A DNA stretch of 64,000 nt from assembly GCF_016786355.1 (NCBI RefSeq), contig NZ_JADWYX010000002.1, positions 82,145-146,144 on the forward strand. The letters run 5' to 3'. Of the stretch, positions 25,221 through 34,915 are shown in pieces. This DNA is from Frankia sp. AgB1.9. GTDB lineage: Bacteria; Actinomycetota; Actinomycetes; Frankiales; Frankiaceae. The notes beneath the pieces are model-generated. The model was not told where the DNA came from, did not search any database, and saw only the letters and a program-made list of their open reading frames with translations. The translations under genes were made by a program, and so were the position numbers. Numbering within the stretch: the first letter of the stretch is position 1; every line of letters starts with the position of its first letter.

Positions 25221-26813
25221 ATGTCCGCAGTCGCCCCGACGGTCGCCGTTCGCACACCGCCCGAGAAAGGGCTGAAAACCGGGGCGCTCGGGCTCGCGTC
25301 CTCCGTGGTGATCGGTGTGGCCTCGACCGCGCCGGCCTACAGCCTCGCCGCCACGCTCGGGCTGGTCGTGTCGTTCGTGGGCATCCACACGCCCATCGTC
25401 GTCATCCTGGCGTTCGTCCCGATCCTGTTCACCTCGATCGGCTACGCCGAGCTCAACCGGGTCGACCCCGACTGCGGCACGACGTTCACCTGGGCCGGGC
25501 GGGCGTTCGGGCCGAGCGCCGGCTGGTGGGGCGGCTGGGCGATCATCGCGGCCGACGTGCTGGTCATGGCGAGCCTGGCCCAGGTCGCCGGCCAGTACCT
25601 GTTCCTGCTGTTCAACGCGGACGGGATCGGCTCCGACCCGGCCAGCGCCTGGGTGCTCCTGGTCGGCATCCTGTGGATCATCCTGATGAGCTACATCTGC
25701 TATCGCGGCATCGAGATCTCGGCCAACATCCAGAAGGCGCTGCTCGCGGTCGAGGTCGTCGTGCTGCTCGTCTTCTCGATCGTCGCCCTGGTCAAGGTCG
25801 GCGCCGGGACCGCGCCGGTCGGGTCGCTCGGCGTGAGCTGGTCCTGGTTCAACCCGTTCGGCGGCGACTTCGCCAGCTTCTTCAACGGCATCACGCTGAT
25901 GCTGTTCATCTACTGGGGCTGGGACTCCGCCGTCGCCGTCAACGAGGAGACCGACAACCCGACCGAGACGCCGGGGCGCGCGGCCATCCTGTCGACGGTG
26001 CTGCTGCTGGTGACGTACATCCTCGTGACGATGGCGGCCCAGTCGTTCGCCGGTGTCGGCGACAGCGGGATCGGCCTCGCCAACCCGGACCACTCCGGCG
26101 ACGTCCTGTCGATCCTCGGCAAGGCTGTCTTCGGCGGATCGGGCTTCGGGTCCGTCCTGTCCCACCTGCTGATCCTCATGGTGCTGACCTCGGCCGCGGC
26201 CTGCACGCAGACGACGATCCTGCCGACCGCCCGGACCACCCTGTCGATGGCGGTCCACAAGGCGATCCCGGCCTCGTTCGCCCGCATGCACCCGAAGTAC
26301 CTGACGCCCACCGTGTCGACCGTCGTCATGGGCGGGATCTCGGTGGTGCTGTACGTCGCGATGAACTACATGTCGTCCGGCCAGGTGATCAGCGACGCGG
26401 TCACCGCGATCGGCCTGTTCATCGCGATCTACTACGGCCTCACCGGCTTCACCTGCACCTGGGCGTTCCGTAAGACGCTGCTGCACAGCATGCGGTCGTT
26501 CTGGCTGCGGGGCGTCCTGCCGACGCTGGGCGGCCTGATCCTGTGGTTCGCCGGGGCGTGGACGGTGTGGAGCGGCTGGGACGTGGCGACCGACGACAGC
26601 TACACGACCTGGCTGATGCCGTTCGCCCCGCACTGGCGGATCGGCGGGGTCTTCCTGGTCGCGTTCGCCTCGGTGCTCGTCGGGCTGGTCGCGTTCGTCG
26701 CCTGGCGGATCGTCAAGCCGTCGTACTTCACCGGCGAGACGCTGCGACAGGACCTCGCTGTCACCGAGACCGGCGAGATCGTGCACATCGACCCAGGGCC
26801 GGCCGGCGCCTGA
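25221..26813 (+). CDS. APC family amino acid permease
   Basis: 530 residues with about 12-14 membrane helices. The first helices carry the typical unwound segment (GLASSVVIGVASTAPAYSLA), followed by FTSIGYAELNRVDPDCGTTF and TWAGRAFGP, signatures of the APC superfamily (AA_permease_2). ATG with GGAGG eight bases upstream. It probably imports amino acids or related amines/polyamines in symport with protons. The substrate cannot be told. It stands alone, without linked catabolic genes. Confidence 0.88.
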   Translation: MSAVAPTVAVRTPPEKGLKTGALGLASSVVIGVASTAPAYSLAATLGLVVSFVGIHTPIVVILAFVPILFTSIGYAELNRVDPDCGTTFTWAGRAFGPSAGWWGGWAIIAADVLVMASLAQVAGQYLFLLFNADGIGSDPASAWVLLVGILWIILMSYICYRGIEISANIQKALLAVEVVVLLVFSIVALVKVGAGTAPVGSLGVSWSWFNPFGGDFASFFNGITLMLFIYWGWDSAVAVNEETDNPTETPGRAAILSTVLLLVTYILVTMAAQSFAGVGDSGIGLANPDHSGDVLSILGKAVFGGSGFGSVLSHLLILMVLTSAAACTQTTILPTARTTLSMAVHKAIPASFARMHPKYLTPTVSTVVMGGISVVLYVAMNYMSSGQVISDAVTAIGLFIAIYYGLTGFTCTWAFRKTLLHSMRSFWLRGVLPTLGGLILWFAGAWTVWSGWDVATDDSYTTWLMPFAPHWRIGGVFLVAFASVLVGLVAFVAWRIVKPSYFTGETLRQDLAVTETGEIVHIDPGPAGA

Positions 26814-26968
26814 GACCAGAAAGCTAGACCTCCCGTGGGCGCCCGCCCGTGGACGCTGCCGCATGAAATCGAGCTTTTCAGCCATGGAACGTCTCCCGGC
26901 TGTCGAGTTCACTGCGGAATGTGAGCAGAACAGCGGCTCACGCGCGGACACCCACGGGAGGAACCGGC

Positions 26969-27505
26969 ATGTACACCCAGGCAGGCGGATCACAGCCCCT
27001 CGACGTCACCGGCCCGCCGGTCCTCACGAACCTCGTGCTCGTCGGCGCGACCGTGCTCACCGGCCTGGCCGCCGGGGTGCTCGCCCTCTACGCCCACACC
27101 GTCATGCCCGGCCTGAAGCGGACCGACGACCGCACCTTCGTCGCCGCGTTCCAGTCGATCGACCGGGCGATCATCAACCCGTGGTTCATGTTCACCTTCT
27201 TCGGGGCGCTGATCCTGACGGGCGTGGCAGGGGTGCTGCACCTCGGCTCCGACCGGCGTTCCGTACTGCCCTGGCTCGTCGGCGCCTTCGTCCTCTACCT
27301 GATCACCGTGGTCATCACGGTCGCGATCCACGTGCCCCTCAATGACGCCATCAAGGGCGCCGGCGACCCGAACCACATCGATGTGGCCCGGGTCCGGGCG
27401 GCCTTCGACGAGTCGAGATGGGCGGCCTGGAACCTCGTCCGGACGATCACGACGACCGGCGCCTTCGTCATCCTCGTCGGCGTCGTGGCGGCCAGGCACC
27501 GCTGA
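26969..27505 (+). CDS. DUF1772 membrane protein
   Basis: 178 residues with four helices. The first (LVLVGATVLTGLAAGVLALY) and the family-typical segments ALYAHTVMPGLKR, FQSIDRAIINPWF and VPLNDAIKGAG with a terminal WAAWNLVRT identify DUF1772 (anthrone oxygenase-like fold), an integral membrane family of unclear function. The ATG at 26969 is preceded by GGGAGG. The following AraC regulator starts 38 bases after its stop, so the two may be cotranscribed. Confidence 0.8.
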   Translation: MYTQAGGSQPLDVTGPPVLTNLVLVGATVLTGLAAGVLALYAHTVMPGLKRTDDRTFVAAFQSIDRAIINPWFMFTFFGALILTGVAGVLHLGSDRRSVLPWLVGAFVLYLITVVITVAIHVPLNDAIKGAGDPNHIDVARVRAAFDESRWAAWNLVRTITTTGAFVILVGVVAARHR

Positions 27506-27543
27506 GGATCGACGCCCTGTTCCTTCGTCTACCGTGAGGCGCC

Positions 27544-28527
27544 ATGGACGTCGTCGCCGGCCTCCTCAACGGGCCGCGCGCCCACGGGGCGTTCCTGCTG
27601 CGTTCGTCGCTGACGCCGCCCTGGTCGCTGCGCATCCAGGACGAGGCGCCGCTCACCCTGGTGGCGGTCGTGCAGGGCGACGCGTGGGTGGTCCCCGACG
27701 GGAGCCAACCTGTGCGGCTGCACCAGGGAGACGTTGCCGTCCTGCGGGGCCCTGACCCATACACGTTCGCCGACGACCCGACCACGCCGCCGCAGGTCGT
27801 CATTCACCCCGGCCAGCGGTGCACGACGCCCGACGGCGAGCAGCTGGTCGCGATGAAGGAGCTGGGCGTGCGTACCTGGGGCAACAGCCCGCAGGGCGCG
27901 ACGGTGCTGGTCACCGGCACATACCAGGTGCTCAGCGAGATCTGCCGGCCGTTGCTGGACGCGCTGCCCGCACTCGTGGTCCTGCCGGGCGAGTCCTGGG
28001 ACACGCCCCTCATCCCCCTGCTGTCGAGCGAGGTCGGCAGGGACGAGCCGGGCCAGGAGGCCGTGCTCGACCGGCTTCTCGACCTGCTGCTGATCGCCGT
28101 GCTGCGCACCTGGTTCGCCCGCCCCGACGTCGACACCCCGACCTGGTACCAGGCCCACAGCGACCCGGTCGTGGGCGGCGCCCTACGGCTGCTCCACGAC
28201 GACCCGGCCCGCCCCTGGACCGTCGCCGAGCTGGCCGCCGCGACCCACGTCTCGCGGGCGGCCCTGGCTCGCCGGTTCACCGACACCGTCGGCCAACCGC
28301 CGATGGCCTACCTCACCGCCTGGCGCCTGGCCCTGGCCGCCGACCTGCTGCGGCCCGGCACCTCCATCAGCGAGGTGGCGACGCAGGTCGGCTACGGCAG
28401 CTCGTTCGCGCTCTGCACCGCCTTCAAACGCGTCCGCGGGATCAGCCCGCGCGAACACCGGGCCCAGGCTGGCCACTCCCAGGCTCAGGTCGCCGCGACC
28501 AGGCCCTGGCCGCGTCAGCCCGCCTGA
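27544..28527 (+). CDS. AraC family regulator with cupin_6 domain
   Basis: 327 residues. The N-terminal cupin_6 domain (MDVVAGLLNGPRAHGAFLLR, LHQGDVAVLRGPDPYTFAD) covers about residues 1-190. The C-terminal AraC HTH pair is near 225-315 (TVAELAAATHVSRAALARRF, ADLLRPGTSISEVATQVGYG). Such regulators often control a neighbouring DUF1772, SDR or efflux gene; here the DUF1772 gene is immediately upstream. The last 13 bases overlap the convergent CocE gene. Confidence 0.85.
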   Translation: MDVVAGLLNGPRAHGAFLLRSSLTPPWSLRIQDEAPLTLVAVVQGDAWVVPDGSQPVRLHQGDVAVLRGPDPYTFADDPTTPPQVVIHPGQRCTTPDGEQLVAMKELGVRTWGNSPQGATVLVTGTYQVLSEICRPLLDALPALVVLPGESWDTPLIPLLSSEVGRDEPGQEAVLDRLLDLLLIAVLRTWFARPDVDTPTWYQAHSDPVVGGALRLLHDDPARPWTVAELAAATHVSRAALARRFTDTVGQPPMAYLTAWRLALAADLLRPGTSISEVATQVGYGSSFALCTAFKRVRGISPREHRAQAGHSQAQVAATRPWPRQPA

Positions 28528-30191
28528 GCCGGCAGGACCGGCAGGACGATCGACGAGACATGCGCCGCGTCGTGGTGCACGCGCTGGGTCGCGGTGAGCA
28601 GCGTCGTCGCGGTCGCGAGCGGCTCGCCGGTGCCAAGGTTGCGGTTGTAGCGAGGATGCGCCCCGCAGGAGATCTGCACGCGGATCCGATGGCCGGTCTG
28701 GAAGTGGTGGGCGGCCGGCCACAGCTCCAGGCGCGCGGTGCGCACGGTCCCGGGCGGAGCCTGGGGGTCGGGCGCGAGCCGGACCAGCCGGTCACAGACG
28801 TTGGTCGAGACGCCGGCCGCGGACACGTCGCACAGCCGCACGAAGATGTCGAAGGTCTCGCGGTCCGAGCTGACCTCGATCGACGCGGTCACCGTGCCGG
28901 CGAACTGCACGGGCGCGGCCAGCGCCGGGCCGGTGTAGGTCAGCACGTCGTCGCGGGCCTCCAGCTCCCGGTTGTCCTGGGCACCGGCGTCACGTCCCAG
29001 TCTCGGGCCACCCACCGACGGCGTCGGGTCCGCCGGGTCGTAGCGGATGACGTCAGGCTCCGCGTCGGCCGGCGGCTCGTCGCTCGACAGCCCGCCGCTT
29101 GGCTGGAGGTGGTAGCTCGTCGCGACGATGCCCGGCGGCGGCCAGTGCGGGTACTCGCGCCACCCACCGCCCTCGCCCGTGACGTAGGCCCGGACGATCG
29201 GCTCCGGCGCGGCGCCGACGCCCTTCACCTGCGCGTCGAGGAAGGTGAGCGTCTCGGTCACGGTCGGGGCGGCGGCGCCCCGGGAGACGTGGAACCAGGG
29301 GCCGACGACGAGACGGGGCGTGTTGCCCGCCGCGTGCAGGGCCTGGTAGCTCTCGATCTGCCAGGGCAGGAAGATGTCGTACCAGCCGGTGACCATGAGG
29401 ACCGGCGCGGTGACGTTCGCGACGGTCGGCCGGTGGTCCTGGCGGGTCCAGTACTCGTCGTCCAGGCCGTGGGTGAGCCAGTCCTGGTAGAAGTCCACGT
29501 GGCGGCCGACGGCGACCTTGTCCGACTCGGACAGCGGCAGGGTCGCCAGCCCGCGCCGCAGCGCCGGTGAGCCGCCGCGCAGCTGGGCGAGCGCCACCCG
29601 GGCCATCCCTCGGCCACCGGCCTGCATGTTCGCCATCATCGACGACCATTCCAGGCAGTTGGCCAGTGAGAAGGAGCCCCCGTCGTAGGTCGGCAGCCCG
29701 AAGTGCGGCATCGTGATCGTCGGAACGATCGCGGCGAGCTGCGCCTCCTTCTCGCCGGCGACGGCCCACTGGGTATAGCCGAGATAGCTGGGGCCCATCG
29801 TCGCGATCGTCCCGCCGTACCAGGGCTGTTGGCGAATCCACTCCAGCGCGGCCAGTCCGTCGGCCTTCTCGTTCACCTGTGGCACGAATGGCCCACCCGA
29901 GCCGAACGTGCCGCGACAGCTTTGGATGACCACCTGATAGCCGCGCTCGGCGAAAAGAAGACCCTGAGTGGCACCAAAAAGGGCCCGTCGGCCGTAGGGA
30001 GACCGAACGAACAAGATCGGCGGGGGCGTGCGCTGACCGGCTTCATCCGGGTCGTCGGCCGGATAATAGCGGTCAGCAAGGAGAATGTGCCCGTCCGCGC
30101 CGGGAATCCGAAGGTTCTTCGCCACCTTCACCCGGGCCGTCGCCGCCGGTAGACCATACCGCTTGCCGATCAGCCGGCTCGCGAAAGACAT
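28515..30191 (-). CDS. CocE/NonD family alpha/beta hydrolase (X-Pro dipeptidyl-peptidase-like)
   Basis: 558 residues counting from the ATG at 30191; a GTG at 30206 would add five. The alpha/beta hydrolase half has the nucleophile Ser135 in GPSYLGY, Asp272 in GWYDIF and His301 in GPWFHVS. The C-terminal jelly-roll (about residues 350-555, TASIEVSSDRETFDIFVRL, WPAAHHFQTGHRIRVQIS) is the PepX_C domain. The family includes cocaine esterase, glutaryl-7-ACA acylase and ester/amide hydrolases. No signal peptide, so cytosolic. The 5' flank (30207-30429) contains only short palindromes such as CGTCACCGTGACG at 30401-30413 that I cannot interpret. Confidence 0.88.
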   Translation of the reverse strand: MSFASRLIGKRYGLPAATARVKVAKNLRIPGADGHILLADRYYPADDPDEAGQRTPPPILFVRSPYGRRALFGATQGLLFAERGYQVVIQSCRGTFGSGGPFVPQVNEKADGLAALEWIRQQPWYGGTIATMGPSYLGYTQWAVAGEKEAQLAAIVPTITMPHFGLPTYDGGSFSLANCLEWSSMMANMQAGGRGMARVALAQLRGGSPALRRGLATLPLSESDKVAVGRHVDFYQDWLTHGLDDEYWTRQDHRPTVANVTAPVLMVTGWYDIFLPWQIESYQALHAAGNTPRLVVGPWFHVSRGAAAPTVTETLTFLDAQVKGVGAAPEPIVRAYVTGEGGGWREYPHWPPPGIVATSYHLQPSGGLSSDEPPADAEPDVIRYDPADPTPSVGGPRLGRDAGAQDNRELEARDDVLTYTGPALAAPVQFAGTVTASIEVSSDRETFDIFVRLCDVSAAGVSTNVCDRLVRLAPDPQAPPGTVRTARLELWPAAHHFQTGHRIRVQISCGAHPRYNRNLGTGEPLATATTLLTATQRVHHDAAHVSSIVLPVLPAQAG

Positions 30192-30429
30192 AGGCTCATA
30201 CCCCACAACACTCAGAGCAACGATGACCTGGCCCGCCTAGGCCGTACCCGACGACGGCGAGCGTAGCGGCGAGATCGGCGCCCCGAACGCCAAGGGTTCC
30301 ACTGAGCGGAAGAATCCCCGGCTCCCCCGAGCGTCGGACCCTCCGTCGGCCCGCTGCCCCCGCCCGCCCGGAGCGCTGAGCGCGTGGCAGCGTGACCTTC
30401 CGTCACCGTGACGACTGGTGCTCTCCGGC

Positions 30430-30813
30430 TCAGGCCAGGATTCGCGACTTCTCCCGCTCGAACTCCGCCTGGGTGATCTCCCCCTGCTTGCGGAGCTCGG
30501 CAAGCTTCGCCACCTCGTCGGCGACCGCGCGGGACTGTACGGCGGAAGAACTGAATCCCTGGTAATGGGTCGCGCGCTGCTTTCTGTCCTCGGCCGACCG
30601 CTCACTCATTCCGTCACCCCGGAGAACCATGTAACAGAGGACACCCACCAGCGGAAAGACGATCGTCCCGACCACCCAGCCGGCCTTGCCCCACCCCGAC
30701 AGGTCGTGGCTGCGAAAGACGTCGGACACCACGACGAAGAGCAGCCCCATCCACACCGCGAACAGACAGAACCAGAGCAATGTCACGAAAGCACCCAGAA
30801 AGGGATAGTTCAT
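30430..30813 (-). CDS. PLDc_N/SHOCT-domain membrane protein
   Basis: About 127 residues from an ATG at 30813; a GTG at 30825 adds four. Two helices (FVTLLWFCLFAVWMGLLFVV; AGWVVGTIVFPLVGVLCYMV) with the GWGKAGW motif match the phospholipase-D N-terminal (PLDc_N) membrane module. The C-terminal 30 residues (VAKLAELRKQGEITQAEFER) are a SHOCT oligomerisation motif. Function unknown; similar proteins are widespread in actinobacteria and often stress-related. Confidence 0.8.
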   Translation of the reverse strand: MNYPFLGAFVTLLWFCLFAVWMGLLFVVVSDVFRSHDLSGWGKAGWVVGTIVFPLVGVLCYMVLRGDGMSERSAEDRKQRATHYQGFSSSAVQSRAVADEVAKLAELRKQGEITQAEFEREKSRILA

Positions 30814-30940
30814 CGATTGTCGCACCCCCCGTTGCAGCTTTGGACGGCCACCGGCGACGTCCCTCGCCGTCGTTACCCAGAAACAGGCCAGTTGACCGCG
30901 GTGTCACCGCGCCGGCCCCTGCCGGTCAGGCGGCCTCCCC

Positions 30941-33157
30941 ATGAGCCCGATTTCCCCGCGCGAGTGGCTGGTGGTGGCGCACGGCGGGCATAGCGCCTGG
31001 GTGGAGCTGGTGCGGCGGGGGGCACCCGTGTCGGGCCGGGTGTCGCTGCGGGGTGCTTTCACGGTGCGCCGGCCGCCACCCGGGCGAGGGCGCCTCGCGC
31101 TCGTCAGCGCGCTGGCGACGGGGATCCCGCTGATCGTCGGGGAGCTGACGGGCCAACTCGCCCTGGGGCTGACGGCTACCCTCGGGGCGGTCACCGCGAT
31201 CTACTACCCGAGGTCGAGCTGGCGGTACCGGGCACGGGCGCTCCCCGTGGTCGCGGTGGGATCGGCCGCCGCGGGCACCGTCGGGGCCCTGTCCGGGGGC
31301 AACCCGTGGCGAACGGCGATCGCGGTGGCCGCCGTGGCGTTCGTCGCCACCGTCCTGTTCGCGGCCCTGCTCGCGCCCCAACCCGGCGCCGTGCCGATCG
31401 TGGTCGCCTGCGCCGTCGCCACCCAGCTTCCGCCCGGCATCGCGAACATCGGGACCCGGGCCGGGCTCACCCTCGCCGGCGCGGCCTTCGCCTACCTGCT
31501 CACGATGATCGGTGCCCGCGGCGACCAGACCGGGCCGAGCAGACGCGCCGTGGCCGAGGCCCTGAAAGCACTCGCGACCATGTCCGACACCGTGGGCACG
31601 AAACAGACCGAGGTCACCCGGCACGACGCCGAACGGGAGATCCGCCGCGCCGAGGTCATCGTCGCCCGGGACCGCCCCGGCGGCGCGCTCGCCGCCATCG
31701 CCGCCCGCCTGCGCCGCGTCTTCACCCGGATCGTCGACTACGCGGCCCTCACCGGACGGCCCCCTCCGGACAGCGTGGCCCGGCGGCTGCTGGACTATGC
31801 CGCCGACGTCGCCAGCGGCCGCTATGACCCGGGCCGAGGCACCGGCGCACGGCGATGGCGCCCACCGCCGCGGCCCCGGGCGGCCGCCGCCGGTGACACG
31901 GCGCTGGCCACCGCCTGGACCGGGGCCTCCGCCCGCGCGAGCAGTCTGGTCCACCGCGCCGCCGCGCCAGGCCGCCGTCCGCAACGGACCCGAAGCTCGT
32001 CGCGAACGGCGGCAGCCGAGCGAGGCACCCGCACCGGCCGAGCGGCGGCGCGGCGCGGACACGACCACACGTCCTGGGCCTGGCACCGACTCGCCGTGAC
32101 GGTCGCCGACCTGGCGCACCCGACCGGCGTGCGGCCGCTGGCGCCGATCATCGCGCCGACCCGTGACCTGCTCGCGGACGGGCTGCGGCCCCGCTCCCCG
32201 GCCTGGCCCTGGGCGACGCGGTGCTGCCTCGCGACCGCCGTCGCCGCGCTGCTCGCGATCGCCGCCGGTGTCGACCGCCCCTACTGGGCTCCCGTCGCCG
32301 CCGCCTCCGTCCTGGAGGTCCGGACGGCCCGGGTCGCCGGGCAGCACACCGTGCAGCACATGCTCGGAACGACCCTGGGCGCACTCGCCGCCTTCGCGCT
32401 GCTGACCGTCCCGTTGCCGGTGTGGTCCCTGATCGCCAGCGTCATGGCCCTCCAGGCCGCGATCGAGCTGCTCAACCCCGCCAACGGAGGGTTCGGGGCG
32501 CTGCTGGTCATGCCGTTGACCATGCTCGTCGCCCAGGTCTCCGGGCCAGGGCAGTCGGCCGAGTCGCTGCTGGTCTCCCGGCTCGTCGACACGTTGCTCG
32601 GGCTCGCCGTCGGCCTGGCCGCCTCGCTGCTCCTCTGGCCTCGGGTCGCCGGCCACCGGCTGCCGTACGCGCTGTCCGACTGCGTGGGCGCCATCGGTGC
32701 CCTCCTGGCGAACCTGCTGGCCGAGGCGCCAGGCGCTCCCCCTGGCCCACGCTCAGCGCCACGGCCAAACGAGCGTGTGGGGCGGGAGGCGCGGCGCACC
32801 CAGCGGGATCGGCGGCGGGGAGCGGCCCGCCACCACGTCGAGGCGACCCTCGAATGGCTCTCTGAGATGCACGTCGAAGCCAACAACGAGCCCGGAGAAG
32901 CGGCGCGGGCTACCTGGCCGACGGTGGTCGCCGCCCGACGGCTCGGCTACCTCGTCCTGCTCGAACCACCAGGGCTGCGCGACGCGCTGCCCGCGACCGC
33001 CGGGACCCCCGAAGGCATTCGGCTCCTGTTCGGCCAGCTCGCCGCCGGCATGCGTGGCGACGCCCCACCGCCGCTACGCCAGCCAGTCCAACTACCCCCG
33101 TTCCCGCCCCTGCTGCGCGAGTTCGCCGCCCTCGTCGACTCCGCCCCACAACGCTGA
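30941..33157 (+). CDS. FUSC family integral membrane protein (aromatic acid exporter-like)
   Basis: 738 residues with two blocks of about six hydrophobic segments (residues ~50-185 and ~415-575), typical of the FUSC/YccS/AaeB family, joined by a long Arg/Ala-rich cytoplasmic region. The second block contains VDRPYWAPVAAASVLEVRT and QHTVQHMLGTTLGALAAF, the conserved FUSC_2 signature. Family members export aromatic acids or contribute to envelope homeostasis. The ATG at 30941 lacks an obvious ribosome site. Stands alone. Confidence 0.8.
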   Translation: MSPISPREWLVVAHGGHSAWVELVRRGAPVSGRVSLRGAFTVRRPPPGRGRLALVSALATGIPLIVGELTGQLALGLTATLGAVTAIYYPRSSWRYRARALPVVAVGSAAAGTVGALSGGNPWRTAIAVAAVAFVATVLFAALLAPQPGAVPIVVACAVATQLPPGIANIGTRAGLTLAGAAFAYLLTMIGARGDQTGPSRRAVAEALKALATMSDTVGTKQTEVTRHDAEREIRRAEVIVARDRPGGALAAIAARLRRVFTRIVDYAALTGRPPPDSVARRLLDYAADVASGRYDPGRGTGARRWRPPPRPRAAAAGDTALATAWTGASARASSLVHRAAAPGRRPQRTRSSSRTAAAERGTRTGRAAARRGHDHTSWAWHRLAVTVADLAHPTGVRPLAPIIAPTRDLLADGLRPRSPAWPWATRCCLATAVAALLAIAAGVDRPYWAPVAAASVLEVRTARVAGQHTVQHMLGTTLGALAAFALLTVPLPVWSLIASVMALQAAIELLNPANGGFGALLVMPLTMLVAQVSGPGQSAESLLVSRLVDTLLGLAVGLAASLLLWPRVAGHRLPYALSDCVGAIGALLANLLAEAPGAPPGPRSAPRPNERVGREARRTQRDRRRGAARHHVEATLEWLSEMHVEANNEPGEAARATWPTVVAARRLGYLVLLEPPGLRDALPATAGTPEGIRLLFGQLAAGMRGDAPPPLRQPVQLPPFPPLLREFAALVDSAPQR

Positions 33158-33210
33158 GCCGGCCGTATGTGCACTGTCCATGTGACAACCGGAGAAAATA
33201 GAGTGCGGAC

Positions 33211-34101
33211 GTGATGAAGATCGGAATCACCTATCCGCAGAACGAACTCGGGGGTGATCCTCAGGCGCTGCGCCGGTTCGCCGTCACCGCCGAGGAACTC
33301 GGATACGACCACCTTCTCCTCTACGACCACGTCGTCGGCGCGGTCGCAGGGGTCGAGCGCCAGCGGCCGGCACCGGCCCGCGCCTACCACGAGAAGGACC
33401 CGTTCCACGATCCGCTGGTCGCCTTCGGCTACCTCGCCGCAATCACCCAGCGAATCGAACTCGTAACTGGCATCCTGATCCTGCCGCAGCGTCAGACGGT
33501 CCTGGTCGCCAAGCAGGCAGCCGACGTCGCCCTGCTGTCGGGTGGCCGGCTGCGGCTCGGCGTCGGCGTCGGCTATAACCCGGTCGAGTACCACGCGCTC
33601 GGAGCCGAGTGGACGACCAGAGGCCGCCGGCTCGACGAGCAGATTCCCTACCTGCGCCTGCTCTGGGCCGGAGAACCGGTCACCTTCAGCGGCGAGTTCG
33701 ACCAGATCGACCGCGCTGCTGTCTACCCGCCACCGCCCCGGCCCATTCCGATCTGGCTCGGCGGCTCGTCCGAGGCCGCTTTCCGCCGGGCAGCGCGGCT
33801 GGGCGACGGCTTCGTGTTCGGCTACGGAATGCGCGAGGAGGCCCTGCTCGCCTGGTCACGGGTCCGCGAGTTGCTGACGAAGGAAGGCCGCTCGCACAAG
33901 GACTTCCGCGCACTGTTCAATCTGCTGCCGGACGCGCCCGGAACCTGGGCTGCAGAGACCATCGAGGCGCTCCCCCGGCTGCGGGACGCGGGCGCGACCG
34001 ACGTCGCGCTCACCAGCGCCCGCAACGGCCTACGCACCCTCGACGAACATCTCGAATTCATCTCCGACCTGAAGCAACGCGCCGACGCCAGCCTCGGCTA
34101 A
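33211..34101 (+). CDS. LLM class F420-dependent oxidoreductase (luciferase-like TIM barrel)
   Basis: 296 residues with the luciferase-like monooxygenase fold: GITYPQNELGGDPQALRRF, LLLYDHVVGAV, LVTGILILPQRQTVLVAKQA, GGRLRLGVGVGYNPVEYHAL and PIPIWLGGSSEAAFRRAARL. The subfamily resembles actinobacterial F420-dependent dehydrogenases (TIGR03619-like), which reduce or oxidise an unknown substrate with coenzyme F420. Start is GTG (33211) or the ATG in the next codon, with GGAGAA upstream. The gene ends 32 bases before the second 73-bp inverted repeat. Confidence 0.85.
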   Translation: MMKIGITYPQNELGGDPQALRRFAVTAEELGYDHLLLYDHVVGAVAGVERQRPAPARAYHEKDPFHDPLVAFGYLAAITQRIELVTGILILPQRQTVLVAKQAADVALLSGGRLRLGVGVGYNPVEYHALGAEWTTRGRRLDEQIPYLRLLWAGEPVTFSGEFDQIDRAAVYPPPPRPIPIWLGGSSEAAFRRAARLGDGFVFGYGMREEALLAWSRVRELLTKEGRSHKDFRALFNLLPDAPGTWAAETIEALPRLRDAGATDVALTSARNGLRTLDEHLEFISDLKQRADASLG

Positions 34102-34133
34102 TGCCGCGACCACCAAAGTCCGCCAGCCGTGTT

Positions 34134-34206
34134 GATCGCCGTTTTCGCCCTCTGGTGGCTTTAAACAGACCCCGGTAACGACCACCCGAGGGCCGAAACG
34201 GCGATC
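34134..34206. repeat. 73-bp dispersed inverted repeat, copy 2
   Basis: Left arm 34134-34158 and right arm 34182-34206 pair at 22 of 25 positions around a 23-nt loop; the pairing extends one more base pair outward. It lies between the convergent LLM and DJ-1 genes, and the right arm overlaps the first bases of the DJ-1 stop codon (34205-34207). Its arms match copies 1 and 3 while the loop sequence does not. It could work as a bidirectional terminator-like hairpin. A mobile palindrome is the alternative. Confidence 0.88.
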
Positions 34207-34915
34207 ATGACCTTCTCTCTCCGGTCCGCGCCGAGGCCGGCGGCTGATTCTCCCCAGAGATCGCCGCGAAAACCCGTTCGACGGTGTCCTCTTTCTCCCC
34301 CGTGGGCGCGACGTAGTCGATCGCGGCCCGGGCGGCCGGCTCTCCGAGCGTGCGGGCGATGACCCAGGCCGCGAGGTACTGCGACGCGAGGCAGCCACCC
34401 GCGGTGGCGACGTTGCCGACAGCGTGGAACGGCTTGTCCAGGACCGGCACCCCGCACGCCTCGACGAACGGGCGGCTGGTGGCGTCCGTGCACGCCGGGA
34501 CGCCCGCGAGCAGCCCGAGCCGGGCCAGGACCAGCGCACCCGAGCACTGCGAGCCGATCAGCTGCCGGGCCGGGTCGAGCGACAGCGACGCGATCAGGCT
34601 CTCGTCGCGGACGATGTCGCGCGTTCGGACACCGCTCCCGACCAGCACGACGTCGGCCTGCGCGGCGAAGGCCAGCGGGCGCTGGCCGGTCACCTCGACG
34701 CCGTTCATCGACGTGACCACGGGCATGGGCGTGGTGAGATAGGCCGTCAGACCGTCACGGCGGCACCGGTTGATGATCGCCGCGGCGATGAAGCTGTCCA
34801 GCTCGTTGAAGCCATCGAACGTCAGGACGGCAACCGTGAACGCTGGTCGAGGCGAAAGCGATGAGGCACCGTTACCGATAGCGCTGTTCTCAGCAGTCAC
34901 GGAAAACGATAACAC
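34205..34915 (-). CDS. DJ-1/PfpI family protein
   Basis: 236 residues from a GTG at 34915; a GTG at 34900 is equally possible. The Class I glutamine amidotransferase-like fold has VAVLTFDGFNELD at the N-terminus and the nucleophile-elbow Cys in IGSQCSGALVLARLG, followed by AVGNVATAGGCLAS. Family members act as glyoxalases/deglycases, isonitrile hydratase-like enzymes or regulators. There is no HTH here. It is divergent from the PucR-type regulator with only 24 bases between starts. The stop codon lies within the end of the 73-bp repeat. Confidence 0.82.
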   Translation of the reverse strand: MLSFSVTAENSAIGNGASSLSPRPAFTVAVLTFDGFNELDSFIAAAIINRCRRDGLTAYLTTPMPVVTSMNGVEVTGQRPLAFAAQADVVLVGSGVRTRDIVRDESLIASLSLDPARQLIGSQCSGALVLARLGLLAGVPACTDATSRPFVEACGVPVLDKPFHAVGNVATAGGCLASQYLAAWVIARTLGEPAARAAIDYVAPTGEKEDTVERVFAAISGENQPPASARTGERRS

